Shown here: positions 11,158 to 22,347 of the stretch, in pieces | Numbering within the stretch: position 1 is the first letter of the stretch | How the letters are laid out: each line of letters opens with the position of its first letter | NCBI GenBank assembly: GCA_958299035.1 | Contig: CATQJL010000316.1 | Coordinates: 92,030,443 to 92,094,442, forward strand | Direction: 5' to 3' | Length of the DNA stretch: 64,000 nt | From: Cylicocyclus nassatus | Taxonomy: Eukaryota > Nematoda > Chromadorea > Rhabditida > Strongylidae | Program-made: the position numbers and the translations under genes | Notes under the pieces: generated by a model | What the model was told of the DNA's origin: nothing | What the model saw: the letters and a program-made list of their open reading frames with translations, nothing else | Database searches by the model: none

Positions 11158-11826
11158 CAGGGTGTCCCAAAAGTTACACTGTTTGATCGTTAATATCTCT
11201 CTTCCCAGGGAGTCTTTCACCTACCTTAAGGTACCATTTTGTAGAGCTGGCTTCAATTTAGACTTACAGTATAAAGCGAACCACTGATCGCTCTTCGGTA
11301 CTGCAGGATTACAGTGTGAACTTTTGGCTTACAGCATTATTGTGGATTAGTGTTTCAAAAAAAGTTTCCAAAAATTCTGAAAAGTGGTGTATCTGAGTTT
11401 TTACGTGCGCTGATTCTATTACTCAACTTTTTAGGAGTTTGTAAAGCTTTTAAAAGGATGTGGCTGCTATTTTAGGGTGCATAGTAAGCTATCACGGTTT
11501 ACGGGCCATAAGTTATAAAGGAAGCATCGCAGTCAAATGCAAAGTTCATATTTGGTTTGAGTAACTTCAATTAACTTAGTGTAAGAGTTTACAGATTATT
11601 TGGTTTACTTTCTAAGGAGGAATAGGACCCTCAATGGCTCAAAACCCCTCTTGAAGTTCCTGCCGTAATCCTACAGTAGTGAATAAAGATAATTTTTTCG
11701 CTCCATACTACAAAAATCTGAGTTGAAGTCTGCTTTACAAAATGGTACTTGAAGGCAGGCAAAAGACTTCTAAGGAATGGAGATAGTAATGATCAGACAT
11801 TGTATACATACTTTTGGGACACCCTG
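11158..11826. mobile_element. Mariner-end foldback MITE, family B (copy 2, full length)
   Basis: It starts CAGGGTGTCCCAAAAGT, ends with the complement, and is bounded by TA on both sides (11156-11157, 11827-11828). The arms extend over about 170 bp each ('gtaccattttgtagagctggcttcaa' on the left versus its complement near 11740). The ~330-bp middle has no ORF. TA target sites and ends of this form are characteristic of Tc1/mariner-mobilised MITEs. Confidence 0.9.
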
Positions 11827-12813
11827 TATATTAGGTTAGTTCAAAAACCAAAGAAAAAGAAGCTCTTTATAACAAGCCGCTGTTTTGAGCACTAACATCA
11901 TTCTGCTGATCGTATGCACATGATCAAAGTCTCAATAATTTGTATGAGGCCTTCTCAGGGACGAATCTGCCACTAACGAAAGTACTTTTTTCTTATTCTG
12001 CTTATTCGTCTATTTTAGATGTTACATATCAAATTATGTGCGAGAGTTTCAACGGTATGGAAGCAAAGCTGAGTGCACTTCTGCGTTACGTAGTTATTGT
12101 GCTAACTTTTCCAATTATGTAGTGGTTTATATTATGGCGCACTACTCTTGAGTAGTGTAGTAAGTAAATTAAATATACTAAATTTCATTGAGATTCTTTA
12201 TTTTTGTGTTTGTAAGCAGAAGCCATTTGCATTACAGCCGTATAGTGAAACGTATCAGTATGGGTAAACTCGAGACTCAAAAGCGAATAAAAAACTCAAA
12301 AATCGCATTTTCAAGTAGGGTTATAAAAAACACTCGAAGTAACATTGTTTGAGAGAAAGTTTTGCGCATTGCAGTGGTACCTTTGCCGTGAATTGATATG
12401 AGATTATGCGAGGGCTACAAGCAAATAAAAACAATTTCGAAAAATTGCATCTTCAAGGTCACAAGAATACTGAAATTTCACGGGAAGAAACCTAAAGGAC
12501 AATAAATATTGCCACAAAGTGGTTTCTTGTTAGAAACCATAAGCTCAACTTTTTTCACACTTGAAAGTGCAGTCTTGAGTAGTTTCATTCATTTGCTGAC
12601 TCTTAAATTCTCTCGTATCGGCTCACAATGAAGGTATAGCTATAAAGAACATGATTTCTGCTTTCGAATGAAAATAAATATCATTAAGATGGGAGTTTCA
12701 ATTTTTTCGAAAAAAACAAGACAAGATTTTGGATTAGACTATTAGTTAGCGCTAAGTATAGTTGAGATTTTTTTGTAAGAATCAGCGAAAATTCATCTGA
12801 ACTATATGGTACA
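11827..12813. other. Non-coding stretch with a dispersed repeat
   Basis: No gene is seen. Positions about 12076-12180 (AATTATGTAGTGG, then a GAGTAGTGTAGTAA block) are similar to about 54108-54207, so this is an interspersed repeat. It ends at the Helitron-like boundary. Confidence 0.4.
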
Positions 12814-13484
12814 CTAGTTGGCAAGCCCGGCTCCCCCGGCCCTGTCAATACTATATTCGTAATCAGCATGCTCACTTACACCCCTGTGCCAACTCCCAGC
12901 CCCGTAGCTCGAACTTTTTGAAAAATCGATAAAATCGATATCGATCGATGACGAAAAGTAGCCTACGACACCCGCCGGGGCCCGAAGTGTATGTGTGTCA
13001 AGTTTGGTCCGGATCGGTTCAGAAATGGAATTTTCTATTTGGAGCATACGTACATACATACATACCAGTGGCGTACCGAGGGGGGAGGGCGGGGGGGGGG
13101 GCCCCCCCCCCCGAGAATGGGTCGCGAAATTTTTGAAATTTACTCAAATGTGTTATAAAAATGTGCAGAGGACTTGTATTTACTTGTAAATAATTAGAAT
13201 AATTTTTAAAAATTTTTAAAAATTCAAATTAGCTTCGTAAAAAAATTTTTTTCGGGGGTGTGGCTGCCGCCACGCCCCCTTTTTCTGGAATTTTGGGGTC
13301 AGGGGTCCGGAAAAATTTTGGGAAACATCCCAAAAAATTTTCGGAGTGTGGCTAGCACCTTCATTGAAAAATTTTTTCGTCGCCCCCCCCCCCCCCCCGA
13401 GCCGAAATCCTGGGTACGCCACTGATACATACATACATACAGACAGACAGAAAGACAAACAGACATTCAGCTTTATATATAAGA
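12814..13484 (-). mobile_element. Non-autonomous Helitron-like element (copy 1), carrying a hAT-like MITE
   Basis: Read on the minus strand it starts TCTTATATATAAAGC at 13484 and ends ...GCTTGCCAACTAG at 12814, between a host A (12813) and T (13485). TC...CTRR ends inserted between A and T are the hallmark of Helitrons. It shares its 3' region (CGATATCGATCGATGA, TTTGGTCCGGATCG) and the ACAT/GACA microsatellite with the copy at 27146-28998. It has no Rep/helicase coding. A 359-bp hAT-like MITE (13066-13424) sits in the microsatellite. Confidence 0.75.
13066..13424. mobile_element. hAT-like MITE, family H (copy 1)
   Basis: It starts CAGTGGCGTACCGAG and ends with CTGGGTACGCCACTG. It is flanked by ATACATAC on each side, although the surrounding ACAT microsatellite weakens that as a duplication. 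Both sub-terminal regions contain long G or C runs (about 13089-13112 and 13383-13399), and the arms pair over much of their length. The CAGTGGCG-type terminus with 8-bp duplication is typical of hAT elements. Confidence 0.85.
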
Positions 13485-13589
13485 TACTAGTACATACCAA
13501 CTTTTCTAGAAATACTTGCTTCGCTCTTCATTCACACGAATTTTTTGTATTTCTGCACTCTCACGTATGAAAATGATTCCTCGTTTCCG

Positions 13590-13892
13590 CTAGTCATTTC
13601 TCCAATTCTGATAAAAAAATCTTAGGATCAAGTTTGCCAAGCCCGTCCCGTCAGGTACTGGTTTCCTCGCAATCTTGCTTGAATCTTTCGCATTAACACA
13701 CATGTTCATGGTGTGTTTTGATAGAGCACCGAAAGATTTATAGTCCAATGCTGCAGGGATACAAGGGAGCAAATCGACCAAGGGCTGCAGAATGACTTCT
13801 TGCATAAGAAACTTGCCTGTAACTGGTATAATTCCCTTTTCCCATGGTTCTTTCTTTTCATTACAAAGAGTTAAGCTTGGAAAAATTTTCAA
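13590..13892 (-). other. Minus-strand ORF of uncertain status
   Basis: A 100-codon frame contains LPCIPAALDYKSFGALSKH and ARKPVPDGTGLANL, which reads more protein-like than most ORFs here. I recognise no family, see no clear flanking exons, and the AT-rich flanks lack supporting splice sites. It could be a single decayed exon, a transposon relic or chance. Confidence 0.2.
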
Positions 13893-15925
13893 ATTTTTTC
13901 AGGATTAAGAAGTTAGTAGCAAGACTTCTTACGCTTTTCATGAAATCCCAAAAGGCTCGTATTACTTCCAGTGTCTTCAAAATTCTCTTTGCCGTCCAAT
14001 CATTCAACGGCACGGTTGACATTGTCTCCTAACCAATATCCCCTTTTTTTCGCTTGCCAATTGCATGGCTCTGCAATCACAGAATGAGTGACTGTCAGAT
14101 TGCACATGCATTTTCGATGCTCACAACCTCAAATTATTGCAACGAAAACAACGCTTATGTTGATCTCAAACATCTATTTTTGAAATTTGGTCTGACATTT
14201 TCTAATAGCATTTGCTGCCGAGATCCTTCCTCTTGAAATAAAATTATGGGTCCCAAAAGCGCTCATCTCCCGTATAGTTTCTTTGCCAAAAATTCTGCAA
14301 TATTTCGGCGACGATGCAAATTTGCCCAATCTCAGCACAGATTAGTATTTTGCATGCCTTGCATTGGACATCACAGTGTAATTTGAGCTTGGAAGATGTG
14401 CCAAAAATGTAAAACTGAAAAAGAAATCTTTTATGCCGCCGCGCATCGGTGGTTGGCTGGGCGTAATGTTCGGTTGGAACATTAGTTTTGCATCAAAAAT
14501 TCCGAAAAATGCTCAAACCAGCGTTTCAAGCTGTATAGTATTTTTCCGTTGTATATGCAGTTTTATCGTATACACGAGAGATTTTATTACGAACCACATC
14601 GGAACTTGAAAATAAAAATTTGAAAACTACAACTTCTGTAGAGACTCCCTAACGCCACAAGTTATTTCTCGTTGAACTGCGTAGATTAAAAAACCTGAAC
14701 AATAAGTGAGATTAAGAGTTTCTGGAACTTTCAGCATTTTTGGGATTAAAAGTTGGAAAAACGCAATTTGGGTGTTTGCCTTCAGAAATTTCTGTCGCTA
14801 TATAGCAGAAATGTTTCTCGCTTTGAGGAATGCTTAGGAAGAGTAAATTTCTGTCTAAGTTATATAATCTCAAACGGATTCATTGAATCTAGAGCGGATT
14901 ACGGGATTTGCAAAATTTTGGTGCAAGACTCATGTTCCAACCCTGTATTAGTGATGCAGGTTGCTTCATAACCCTTTCATTGCATTTTTCTAAAACTTTT
15001 GTCCGCACCAATTCGTTTCTCTGCATTGCTCCCAGCTTCATGCTATCATGGCTAGCTTGATGCTGTTATTGTCCCTGAACAAATAACGAAAAAATCAACC
15101 TTGTACGGTGTAATCGCAGATCTGCTCAGTGTTCGATTCGGATGTAGTGCTGTTCGAGGCCCCGTCCATCTGCTGATGATTATGTTAGTGTGCTGGTGGT
15201 GTTGGCTGGCTCACAAAGAGGTCTTTCAGGACGTGCATTCCATCCAATTGATTTTTGAATGCCGGAGGGTGGTGGGAAGCGGCAAACTTTATCGTTCCCG
15301 CTCTGCCATCTGCTTTTTTAATTGCTTAATAGGCTTGGTAGTCCATAGCTTCTGCTGTGATAAATTTCCCTCTAACTATGTCATGAACCTCCCTTTACTG
15401 AGGTGTGCAGATTACGCTTGTTAAAGTTCTGTTAAATCGGAACCCGTCTTTCTTCCTCTCCATGTGCATCTCCACAATCAGCTCACGCTCCGATTGAGAA
15501 GGCACTTTTTAGATATAAATTTAATTTCGGTAGGAGTGAACTCATCAATCCATTTTTTAAAGAGCTTTTATAGAACAGTTCCAAAATCACTCGAGTTGAA
15601 GATAAGATAGGATAACATAACAAAATTTGTTTAAAGAGTTCCCTCAATCCTGTACAGGCTGACTGTACAATAAATTTGCATTCTATCTCGGCTTTCTACT
15701 TTCTTTCCTTCTTTTGCGAAACTGTGATAGACAACCCTCGCGACACTCAAAAGTGCCCTTGCTAAGCCTTCCAGTGGAAGCATTTGACCCTGCCTCTGTC
15801 TTTGCGCATTGCGTAAAGTCTTTCTTTACTCTGAAAATGAATTTATGATATTCGGTCATATCAAAGCTTAGTTTGAAGCTTATTATTGTGCCTGCCTCTT
15901 CATATCAGCACTCCGGGGAGACGGC
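13893..15925. other. Intergenic stretch, nothing assignable
   Basis: Several short ORFs exist (for example 15101-15424, cysteine-rich and hydrophobic), but none has a family match, consistent splice sites or compositional support. No long inverted repeat is apparent. Confidence 0.35.
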
Positions 15926-16288
15926 CAAGAGGCGTGATTTCTCCGGCTGTCACCAACTTAAAACTCCAGTTTAGTGCTATGCGAGTCTTTGAAAATTACC
16001 TGGTAAAATGCATTAGCTTACTATTTCTCTGAGGTGACCAACTGCTGAGTTTCATGGTTTTTGCTATAAAGCGGACTGAAATATTTACGAATTTGTTCTG
16101 AAATGCATTTTCGTGAGTTTTTGACCTTCAAAATTGCTGTTTTGAATTTTTTCTAGAGTATCAAGATTAAACAACTCGTGCAACTATCCAGTATATCTTC
16201 TTCTAAACTTCATATACTTTTAGAAAGTTGCAGAACACTTATTATGTGCTACTTGGTGTCCAGCTGGCAATAAAAATCGCGCCTCTTG
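15926..16288. mobile_element. MITE family J (copy 1)
   Basis: Terminal repeats CAAGAGGCGTGATTT and AAATCGCGCCTCTTG are inverted. The element is ~363 bp, and the same ends and order recur at 31644-31979 (shared internal blocks CTATGC(G/C)AGTCTTT and AATAAAAATCGCGCC). It has no ORF. The superfamily is undetermined. Confidence 0.8.
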
Positions 16289-16413
16289 GCATACACCCCT
16301 CAATTTCGATGCGCTTTCGATTCAATTCATAGTTTGGGCACAGCATATTTATTTTAGTCTAATATGAATCAAACCATCTGTTTCACCAAAAAGGCGTTAA
16401 AATAACAAAAATA

Positions 16414-17426
16414 TTAGGTTGCGTAATAATTTTTTTCGCATTTTTTATCCAGTTTTTTCTTTATGATTTGTGCGCGATTCGGTATTATGTGTACTTGCTC
16501 TCATCCTGCTCTATCAAGATTATTGCGTCAGTTTGAATCGATGGACTGGGATGACTTTTAAAGTTTCCAACTACAAACCGAAGAAGTGAAATTACCATAT
16601 TCGACAGCAATAACTATAATAGTTACTTTTCAACTGCTGCATAATTCTTATCGAACAACTCCAAATCAGCGTGAATGAAGACAATGCCATAGCTTACAGT
16701 TTGCTTAGCTGTGCTAAAAAGCTTCGACTATTCAAATTGTAAGTTTGGGTCTCCTTTTTGACGTCTCCTCAATGTCGACATTGAGCATCTGATGACTCGC
16801 CTAAGAGAAGATAATCAAAAAGACAATTCAGGGATTTGCAAAAGGATGATCTGTAGTCACAAAATTACCCACTTCATGGGTTACATACGGAAAAAATTAG
16901 AGTTTGAGCGAGCACACAACTTAAGATTGCGGTACAAGACGTCGTCGTGAGAAAGTTTTGTCCTGCCAGCTTTGTGAAATACTAGCTTAGACAGTTGATG
17001 AAAAAAGAGAGCAAGCATAGAAAGTGATAGTACCTAAATAAACAGTTAAGCGGTTGTTTTCTCTTAAATTTGTTGAATGACTTTTATCATTGGGGCGGAG
17101 GGGGAGGGGGGGGGGGAGGGTTCGAAAGTTTGACTTGCCTTTTTGGATTTTTTGTTTCGAAAGTAAAGAAACATGTTAACAGTTTCAAATATCGGGTAGA
17201 GAAATCGTATACAAATAACTACAATCATGCCAAGACTCATCACTAATCGAGCTTGGAGTTGGAAAATGTCCTGGTTTTTTTTGCAATATCAGAAAATGGT
17301 GTCATAATATATAAATAGAGCACACTTATTAGTTCCTCTAAAGCATACAAATACTCTGCCAAATAGGGAGCAAAATGTCGAGAAAAAATGAAACAAAAAC
17401 GCGAACGGAATTATTGTGCAACCTAA
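16414..17426. mobile_element. Mariner-like relic, ~1 kb
   Basis: TTAGGTTGCGTAATAATTTT at the left matches, in inverted orientation, TTAGGTTGCACAATAATTCC at the right. The length would fit a decayed mariner with internal deletions. No transposase frame survives that I can read. A G run lies at about 17098-17118. Confidence 0.6.
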
Positions 17427-17577
17427 TGGCCATGTCTTCGCTCTTTCCAAGATATCCAGTTTTTAAGTGCCCTAAATAATGTATAAATCCGCTTTTTTCC
17501 AAGAAAGTCTTACGACAAGTACGTTTACATATAAGCTCGGTCTTTCACAAGTGAGAAACAGAAGCCTTGTTCAAGAC

Positions 17578-18106
17578 ACCGTCCACCCAAATCAAAATTG
17601 GTGAGATTTTGACGTTGTGGAACGGGACCCCTGACTACTCCATCGCCCACGTCCCACTGCAACTGACGAAATCAAACGAATACCTCAATTGGGCACCGCC
17701 TCCGCGGACTGCTGGTCCTTTCGCTCTACTGTTGTTGTACATCGTAAGACCAGTATCCGCGGGATGCCTGAGGTATTCGTTTCTCTACCTGAAAAATGCT
17801 CCAGAAGGAGAAGCGGCCCAGGTAGCTTCACCCATCAACCATGTGGTCTGACTTCATTATGTAGTAATCAGAGTAGTCATAAATTCGTCCTTCTATGTTC
17901 ACCAAATTTCGACCTTTCTGTCTACCCTGAACTCTGCTTTTGAGTTCATTATCTTCAGATCATCTACGCTGATGGGAGGAGCCACCTGGGCCGATTCTAT
18001 CTTCTAGAGCGATTTTCTCGCTTCGGAATCTATCTTTTACAACGGGAGTTGCGCGATTACCTAGTTAGGGGCTCCGCTATCATACAACATCATAAAATCA
18101 TTACCT
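17578..18106. mobile_element. Foldback family N (copy 2) with nested family M palindrome
   Basis: It begins CACCGTCCACCCAAATC. The mirrored arm contains the shared segment with GATGGG(A/C)GGAGCCACCTGGGC near 17970 and TTAGGGGCTCCGCTA near 18065. The M-type palindrome at 17674-17790 is inserted in the left arm. There is no ORF. Confidence 0.7.
17674..17790. repeat. Short palindromic element, family M (copy 2)
   Basis: AAACGAATACCTCAATTGG pairs with the complementary GAGGTATTCGTTT end. The interior shares CCGCCTCCGCGG and CTGGTCCTTTCG with the copies at 4141 and 43984. Confidence 0.75.
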
Positions 18107-18108
18107 CC

Positions 18109-18470
18109 TCAAATTCTGTGAGCGCTTTGATAAGCTCTCCAGCACCGCATTTGATTTTTAGCGCAATCGTGCGTTCGACGGCGTTTCTTCGCTAAGTCAC
18201 AGCATTGTTTGTGGCCAGCGGCGTATGGCTGGAGTGCGCGCGCCGTAGTGAAGGGGTTCGAGGAAGGCGCCGCGGGCCAGCTAATTGAATGTGATGTTGC
18301 AGTGTGGCCTGATATTCGTATACGAAAGTCCCCGGAGAGCACTAGAACGGATAGAATGGGTGTGTGTGCGTGTGTGCATATAGGCGTGCTCTTGTGCAGG
18401 TTTTTTTTCTTGGAGATCCCGCCCACCCATGTCCTCTTTTCTGTCACCATTTAGCACCCGAGGCGAGCAC
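18109..18470. other. GC-rich island with possible promoter or 5' region
   Basis: This stretch is much richer in G+C and CpG than its surroundings, with a (GT)n-rich segment at about 18360-18380. A run TTTTCTGTCACCATTTAG at 18437-18454 would be a usable 3' splice or trans-splice acceptor just upstream of the ATG at 18481. A regulatory role is inference from composition and position. It could instead be the GC-rich part of a repeat. Confidence 0.3.
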
Positions 18471-18480
18471 TCGTCGCAGG

Positions 18481-18615
18481 ATGCGTTCAGTCGACGCAAT
18501 CACTTCGTTAATGGCATCGTTGGTCGCCCTGTTTTTCACGCAAATATGCACATTAAGCGCAAATGCGTCACGGTCGAGTTCCCTATGGCAAGACTCAATT
18601 TTGGCGTCGCAATAA
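18481..18615 (+). CDS. Candidate small secreted peptide or first exon
   Basis: The frame from ATG at 18481 encodes a 44-residue product. Residues about 7-28 (ITSLMASLVALFFTQICTLS) form a hydrophobic core followed by ANA, a good signal-peptidase site. The mature part would be only about 15 residues (SRSSSLWQDSILASQ) before the stop. A T-rich acceptor ending at 18454 lies just upstream. Alternatively this is a first exon that should splice before the stop into frames downstream (18563-18982 contains a GKRR-like processing site in another frame). I recognise no family. The start was chosen because it opens directly on the hydrophobic segment. Confidence 0.3.
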   Translation: MRSVDAITSLMASLVALFFTQICTLSANASRSSSLWQDSILASQ

Positions 18616-19023
18616 TTCAACTTGCATGTGGTGTCTACGTGTGCTTTTCAATATCTCTGGCAAACGTCGGTATCATTGCGAAAGTACAACGGCAGAGAAT
18701 CGAAATATGTTCCTGCTCCAGGTTCCTTTTGCTTGCCGAGCGAAGTTCAGGCTGGAAGCTTCATTGGTGTTCTTATATTCAAAACAAGGTTCTCAAACAT
18801 ATTCTTGTTTGAGATGTGACTTGCACCCTATGATAAAACGTTTGTATGAGTCGTGTGTTTTTAAATATAAGCATTCCATCTTTTTGAATTCATTACCAGG
18901 GTTTCCAAAATCTTTCAATTTTCTTTTCTATTGGTTAGGTCGAAAAAGTTTGTGTGCGAGATATATGCAACCTAATATGTGAGGTACTTATGCGCGGCTA
19001 CTCATGACACAAACTAATCTATG

Positions 19024-19560
19024 TTACAGACCAAAAAGCTGCCCTGTTTGAGAATACCTCTCTTCCCACAAAGTCTTTTGGCGACCTTTGGACACGAGTC
19101 TGAAGAGCTGGCTTCAGCTTAAATTTACAACATATAATCATTGACCGCTTTTGGTTACTGTAGAAATACAGTAGAAACTTTCGTCATACAGCGCCATTAT
19201 GAGTTAGCTGCCATTTCAGTGAAACTGATTGTGAGAAGCTATGTTCTTTCGCACATGCTGATTCCATTGCTTAAGTTTGTACACGCTAGGAAAGTTTTCC
19301 AGTGGTGTATTCTAACAATATTGGTTGCATAAAGAGAGAATTTTTATATTGCCTAGCTCGATTTTTGAAGCAAAGCATCGTCCTGAGCACTCAAAATTCT
19401 CTTCAAAGTGCTACCGTAATAATGCCGTCGAGAGATGATTTGCTTCATACAGCAACTCGAGTTGAAGGCACTTCTACAGAAACTTGAAGATCGACAAAAG
19501 GCCTTGTGAGAAGAGCATACTAACGGTCAAATACTGCATTCATATTTTCCGAATACGCTC
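19024..19560. mobile_element. Degenerate family B foldback (copy 3)
   Basis: 'cctctcttcccacaaagtcttttggcgac' and 'gagctggcttcagctt' on the left mirror 'gttgaaggcacttctacag...' near 19450-19490, as in the full-length family B elements. The terminal CAGGGTGTCC is no longer recognisable, so this is an old copy. Confidence 0.5.
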
Positions 19561-20643
19561 TATAGTGTATCAAAAATCTTTTTTGAAATGAGTCTAAACT
19601 TCCGCGTATCTAATCCACATATCCGCGAAGTTACAGCAATGCCAATGTTGTCAAAGTTTTGGCTATTTTGCGAGAGATATTATATATTACGTTGCCCGAA
19701 ATTTTCTCGTTTTAACGTGTACAAAGCTATCAAAAGCTGGTCTAATAATAGTCTAAAAACCCTAAACATGTATCTATCCGACACAGCCTTTTATTCTCTT
19801 TCTGAAGGTGATGTTCTCAAAGCATAATCCGGAAGCTTCCACAAATCGGGAAAACTCTTTACGCATCATTCCTATATTCCCTGTGTTCGGATACTTTGGA
19901 GTTTCATTTGACCACAGGACAGACAATGAAGCTTCCAAGTTTTCCGCAAATTGAGGCTTGTCTCATAATAATCATCATTTGTGCAAATTAGTCGAGTTTG
20001 ATTTGCTTCAAAAAAATCAGCTCCGTGGAATTTTCTGCACGTTCATGCGTTACATCTGCTCAAAAGGTTGGGATTTTTCTCAAATAAACACTTATTGGAC
20101 TTCAAAAATTTTATCTGGGTAATTTAGGATAACTAAGATGTAGCCAAAAATCTATCAAATGATAATATCGCTGCAAAGGAGAGCGATGGCGTATGAGCCA
20201 GGTTTTCATCGTATTTGTCCGGCTAAAATGATTTTTCCGCGCAAGTATGTGTTAGGGTGAGTTGCAGATATTGTTGGCTATAGCTACCGAATCATATTTT
20301 AGCTATAACATCATGTATAGGTTGAATACAAGCCATTCTTCAAATGTTCAAATCTACAACCGTAATTTTTACTCATAAGAAGTTTTCGCAACGACTTTTT
20401 TTGAATTCCTTGCTTAGTTTATCACAGGTTTCTGTCGTGACATGCAATTGCTTCTCGTGGTTAGCTTTTATTTCATCACGATGCCACATTTACGCTGTCA
20501 GACGAAGCACAGTAAATGTAGACTTTGAAATTGGAGACGTTGCATGAGATAGCGATCCGAACTTTCCGCCGACACCCTGTTTTGCGTGATTCAAGTTTCA
20601 CTCATCCACATTAGGCTGTTTCAACTTACGTCTCTATCTTACT
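19561..20643. other. Intergenic stretch, nothing assignable
   Basis: Only short ORFs without family resemblance. No clear repeat pair found. Confidence 0.35.
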
Positions 20644-21247
20644 CTAACAAGTAAAGAATATTTGTCAAAGTGGAGTTTCCATATGAGATGTATACTATCG
20701 CGTGGCGCATGGGATGCTGATTCCAAATCTACTTTCTTTATCTGCAAAGCGCTTGTGTGGGAAGAGTTATAGGAAATTTTTCAGGTAGAAATTGAAGGAT
20801 TTGGCTAAGGGCCACTGGTCGTATGCGCTTTACTTGGGCCAAACGTTTGCATTGGCAACTGCTCACAGAAGCTACGTGCTAATGCATTTGAGACCCGCGC
20901 ACTTCAAATCTGTTGACAAATCGCCATGTCGCATTGATGTAGCGATTTCATGGAATCGCGGTTGAAGTCTTTCCGGTGCTTGAAAAGAGTAATGATTAAC
21001 ATTAGCTAGACTGAAGATAGTGATTGCATAAAACCCTGGCAGTGACCATGCATGTGAGCTCACAGACTACAGTTCTGGATTTTGATGTAGCCGTGCGTTC
21101 AAATTCTTGCTTTAAAAATTCGTAACTTCCCTCCCAGAAGCGCTTTGCAGATACCGAAGCCAGACTTGAAAGTCAGCGTGCCATGCGCTGTAAGACAGAT
21201 ACATTTTGTATAGGAACGCCACTTCGACATTATCCTTTCCTTGTGAG
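20644..21247. mobile_element. Foldback element, family A (copy 3)
   Basis: CTAACAAGTAAAGAA at the left and CTCACAAGGAAAGGAT (opposite strand) at the right. The arms share the family block 'ccatatgagatgtatac' and the core 'gctgattccaaatctactttc'. The interior has extra non-family sequence (about 20815-20960). No ORF. Confidence 0.75.
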
Positions 21248-21253
21248 AGGCAA

Positions 21254-22347
21254 CGTCCACCCAAATTGATTAGCGGGCCCCCCTAACTAAGTGATCGCCC
21301 AACTCCTGCAAAAGATGAATTTCGAGGTGGAAAGTTACTCCAGAAGATAGATGCGGCCCAGGTGGCTCGTTTATCAATGTGGGTAGTCTAATAATAATGA
21401 GCTCTAAAGCGGGCTCTAAGGTGTAGGTCGACAATCTGATAAACATAATGAAGGGCGGATTTATGGTAATCCTAAATACAGGGTGTCCGTAAAGTATGTA
21501 TACACTGTTTGATCGTTATCTCTTTTCCCAAGAAGTCTTTTGCCTTGCTTCAGGTACCATTTTGTAGAGCTGGCTTCAACTTAGATTAGTATAGAACAAA
21601 TCACCCATCTCTCTTCATTACTGTAGGATTACGGTAGAAACTTGAAACACATGGTGTCAATGTGGAAAAACCTGCCTTTTCAAAACTTTTCAAAAAAAAT
21701 GTGAAAACTTGTGTAATAGGGTTTTTATGGACGCTGGGTTAAATACTCAACTATTCACAAGATTGCGAAGCTTTCTAAGCGGTGCAACCGCACTTTTTAG
21801 GAACATTGAAAAAATGGCCGCTACCTCTTACCTGGCATAACTCTTCAATGAAGCATCACAATAAGTTGGGAACTTTACAATTAGAATCAGCAACTCTAAT
21901 TAGCTTAGTGTAAAAGTTACCAGGCTGTTTTGTCTCCTTTCTGAGGCAAAACATGGCCTTTCATGGCCCAAAACCCTCTTTCAATTTTCTACCGTAACCA
22001 TGCAGTAAAGGAGAAAGTGGACGATTCGCTCTATACTGTAAACCTGAGTTGAAGCCAGCTCTACAAAATGGTACCTGAAGCAAGTCAAAAGACTTTCTTG
22101 GAATAGAGATATTAACGATCAAACAGTGTATACATACTTTACGGACACCCTGTATATTAGAGCCCGATTTGGTTTTTTATTTCGGATCACCCACGTTGAT
22201 GGGCGGAGCCACCTGGCACGCGTCTACCCTCTGGAGCGATTTTCGCTTCGGAATTCATCCCAGCGGGACTTGGGCGATTATTTAGTTAGCGGCTCCGCTT
22301 TTATACACAATCAACTCTCACCAACCTCAATTTGGGTGGATGATGCC
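21254..22347. mobile_element. Foldback family N (copy 3), split by a family B MITE
   Basis: The left arm (CGTCCACCCAAATTGA, then GCGGGCCCCCCTAACTAAG) lies at 21254-21476. The right arm (GATGGGCGGAGCCACCTGGC, then CTCAATTTGGGTGGATGATGCC) lies at 22155-22347. Between them is a complete mariner-end MITE with TA on both sides. The two halves join into one normal-sized family N foldback when the MITE is removed. Confidence 0.8.
21479..22152. mobile_element. Mariner-end foldback MITE, family B (copy 4, full length)
   Basis: Starts CAGGGTGTCCGTAAAGTATG and ends with the complementary CATACTTTACGGACACCCTG, between TA dinucleotides (21477-21478 and 22153-22154). The left-arm block GTACCATTTTGTAGAGCTGG is mirrored near 22055-22080. 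The exactly complementary ~30-bp ends suggest a relatively young insertion. Confidence 0.9.

Noticed and set aside
12948..13189. Gly/Pro-rich overlapping ORFs
   Set aside because: They are translations of G/C homopolymers and microsatellite inside the hAT-like MITE and Helitron-like element.
15101..15424. Cys-rich hydrophobic 107-codon ORF
   Set aside because: No signal-peptide-like start, no regular cysteine framework and no splice or promoter support.
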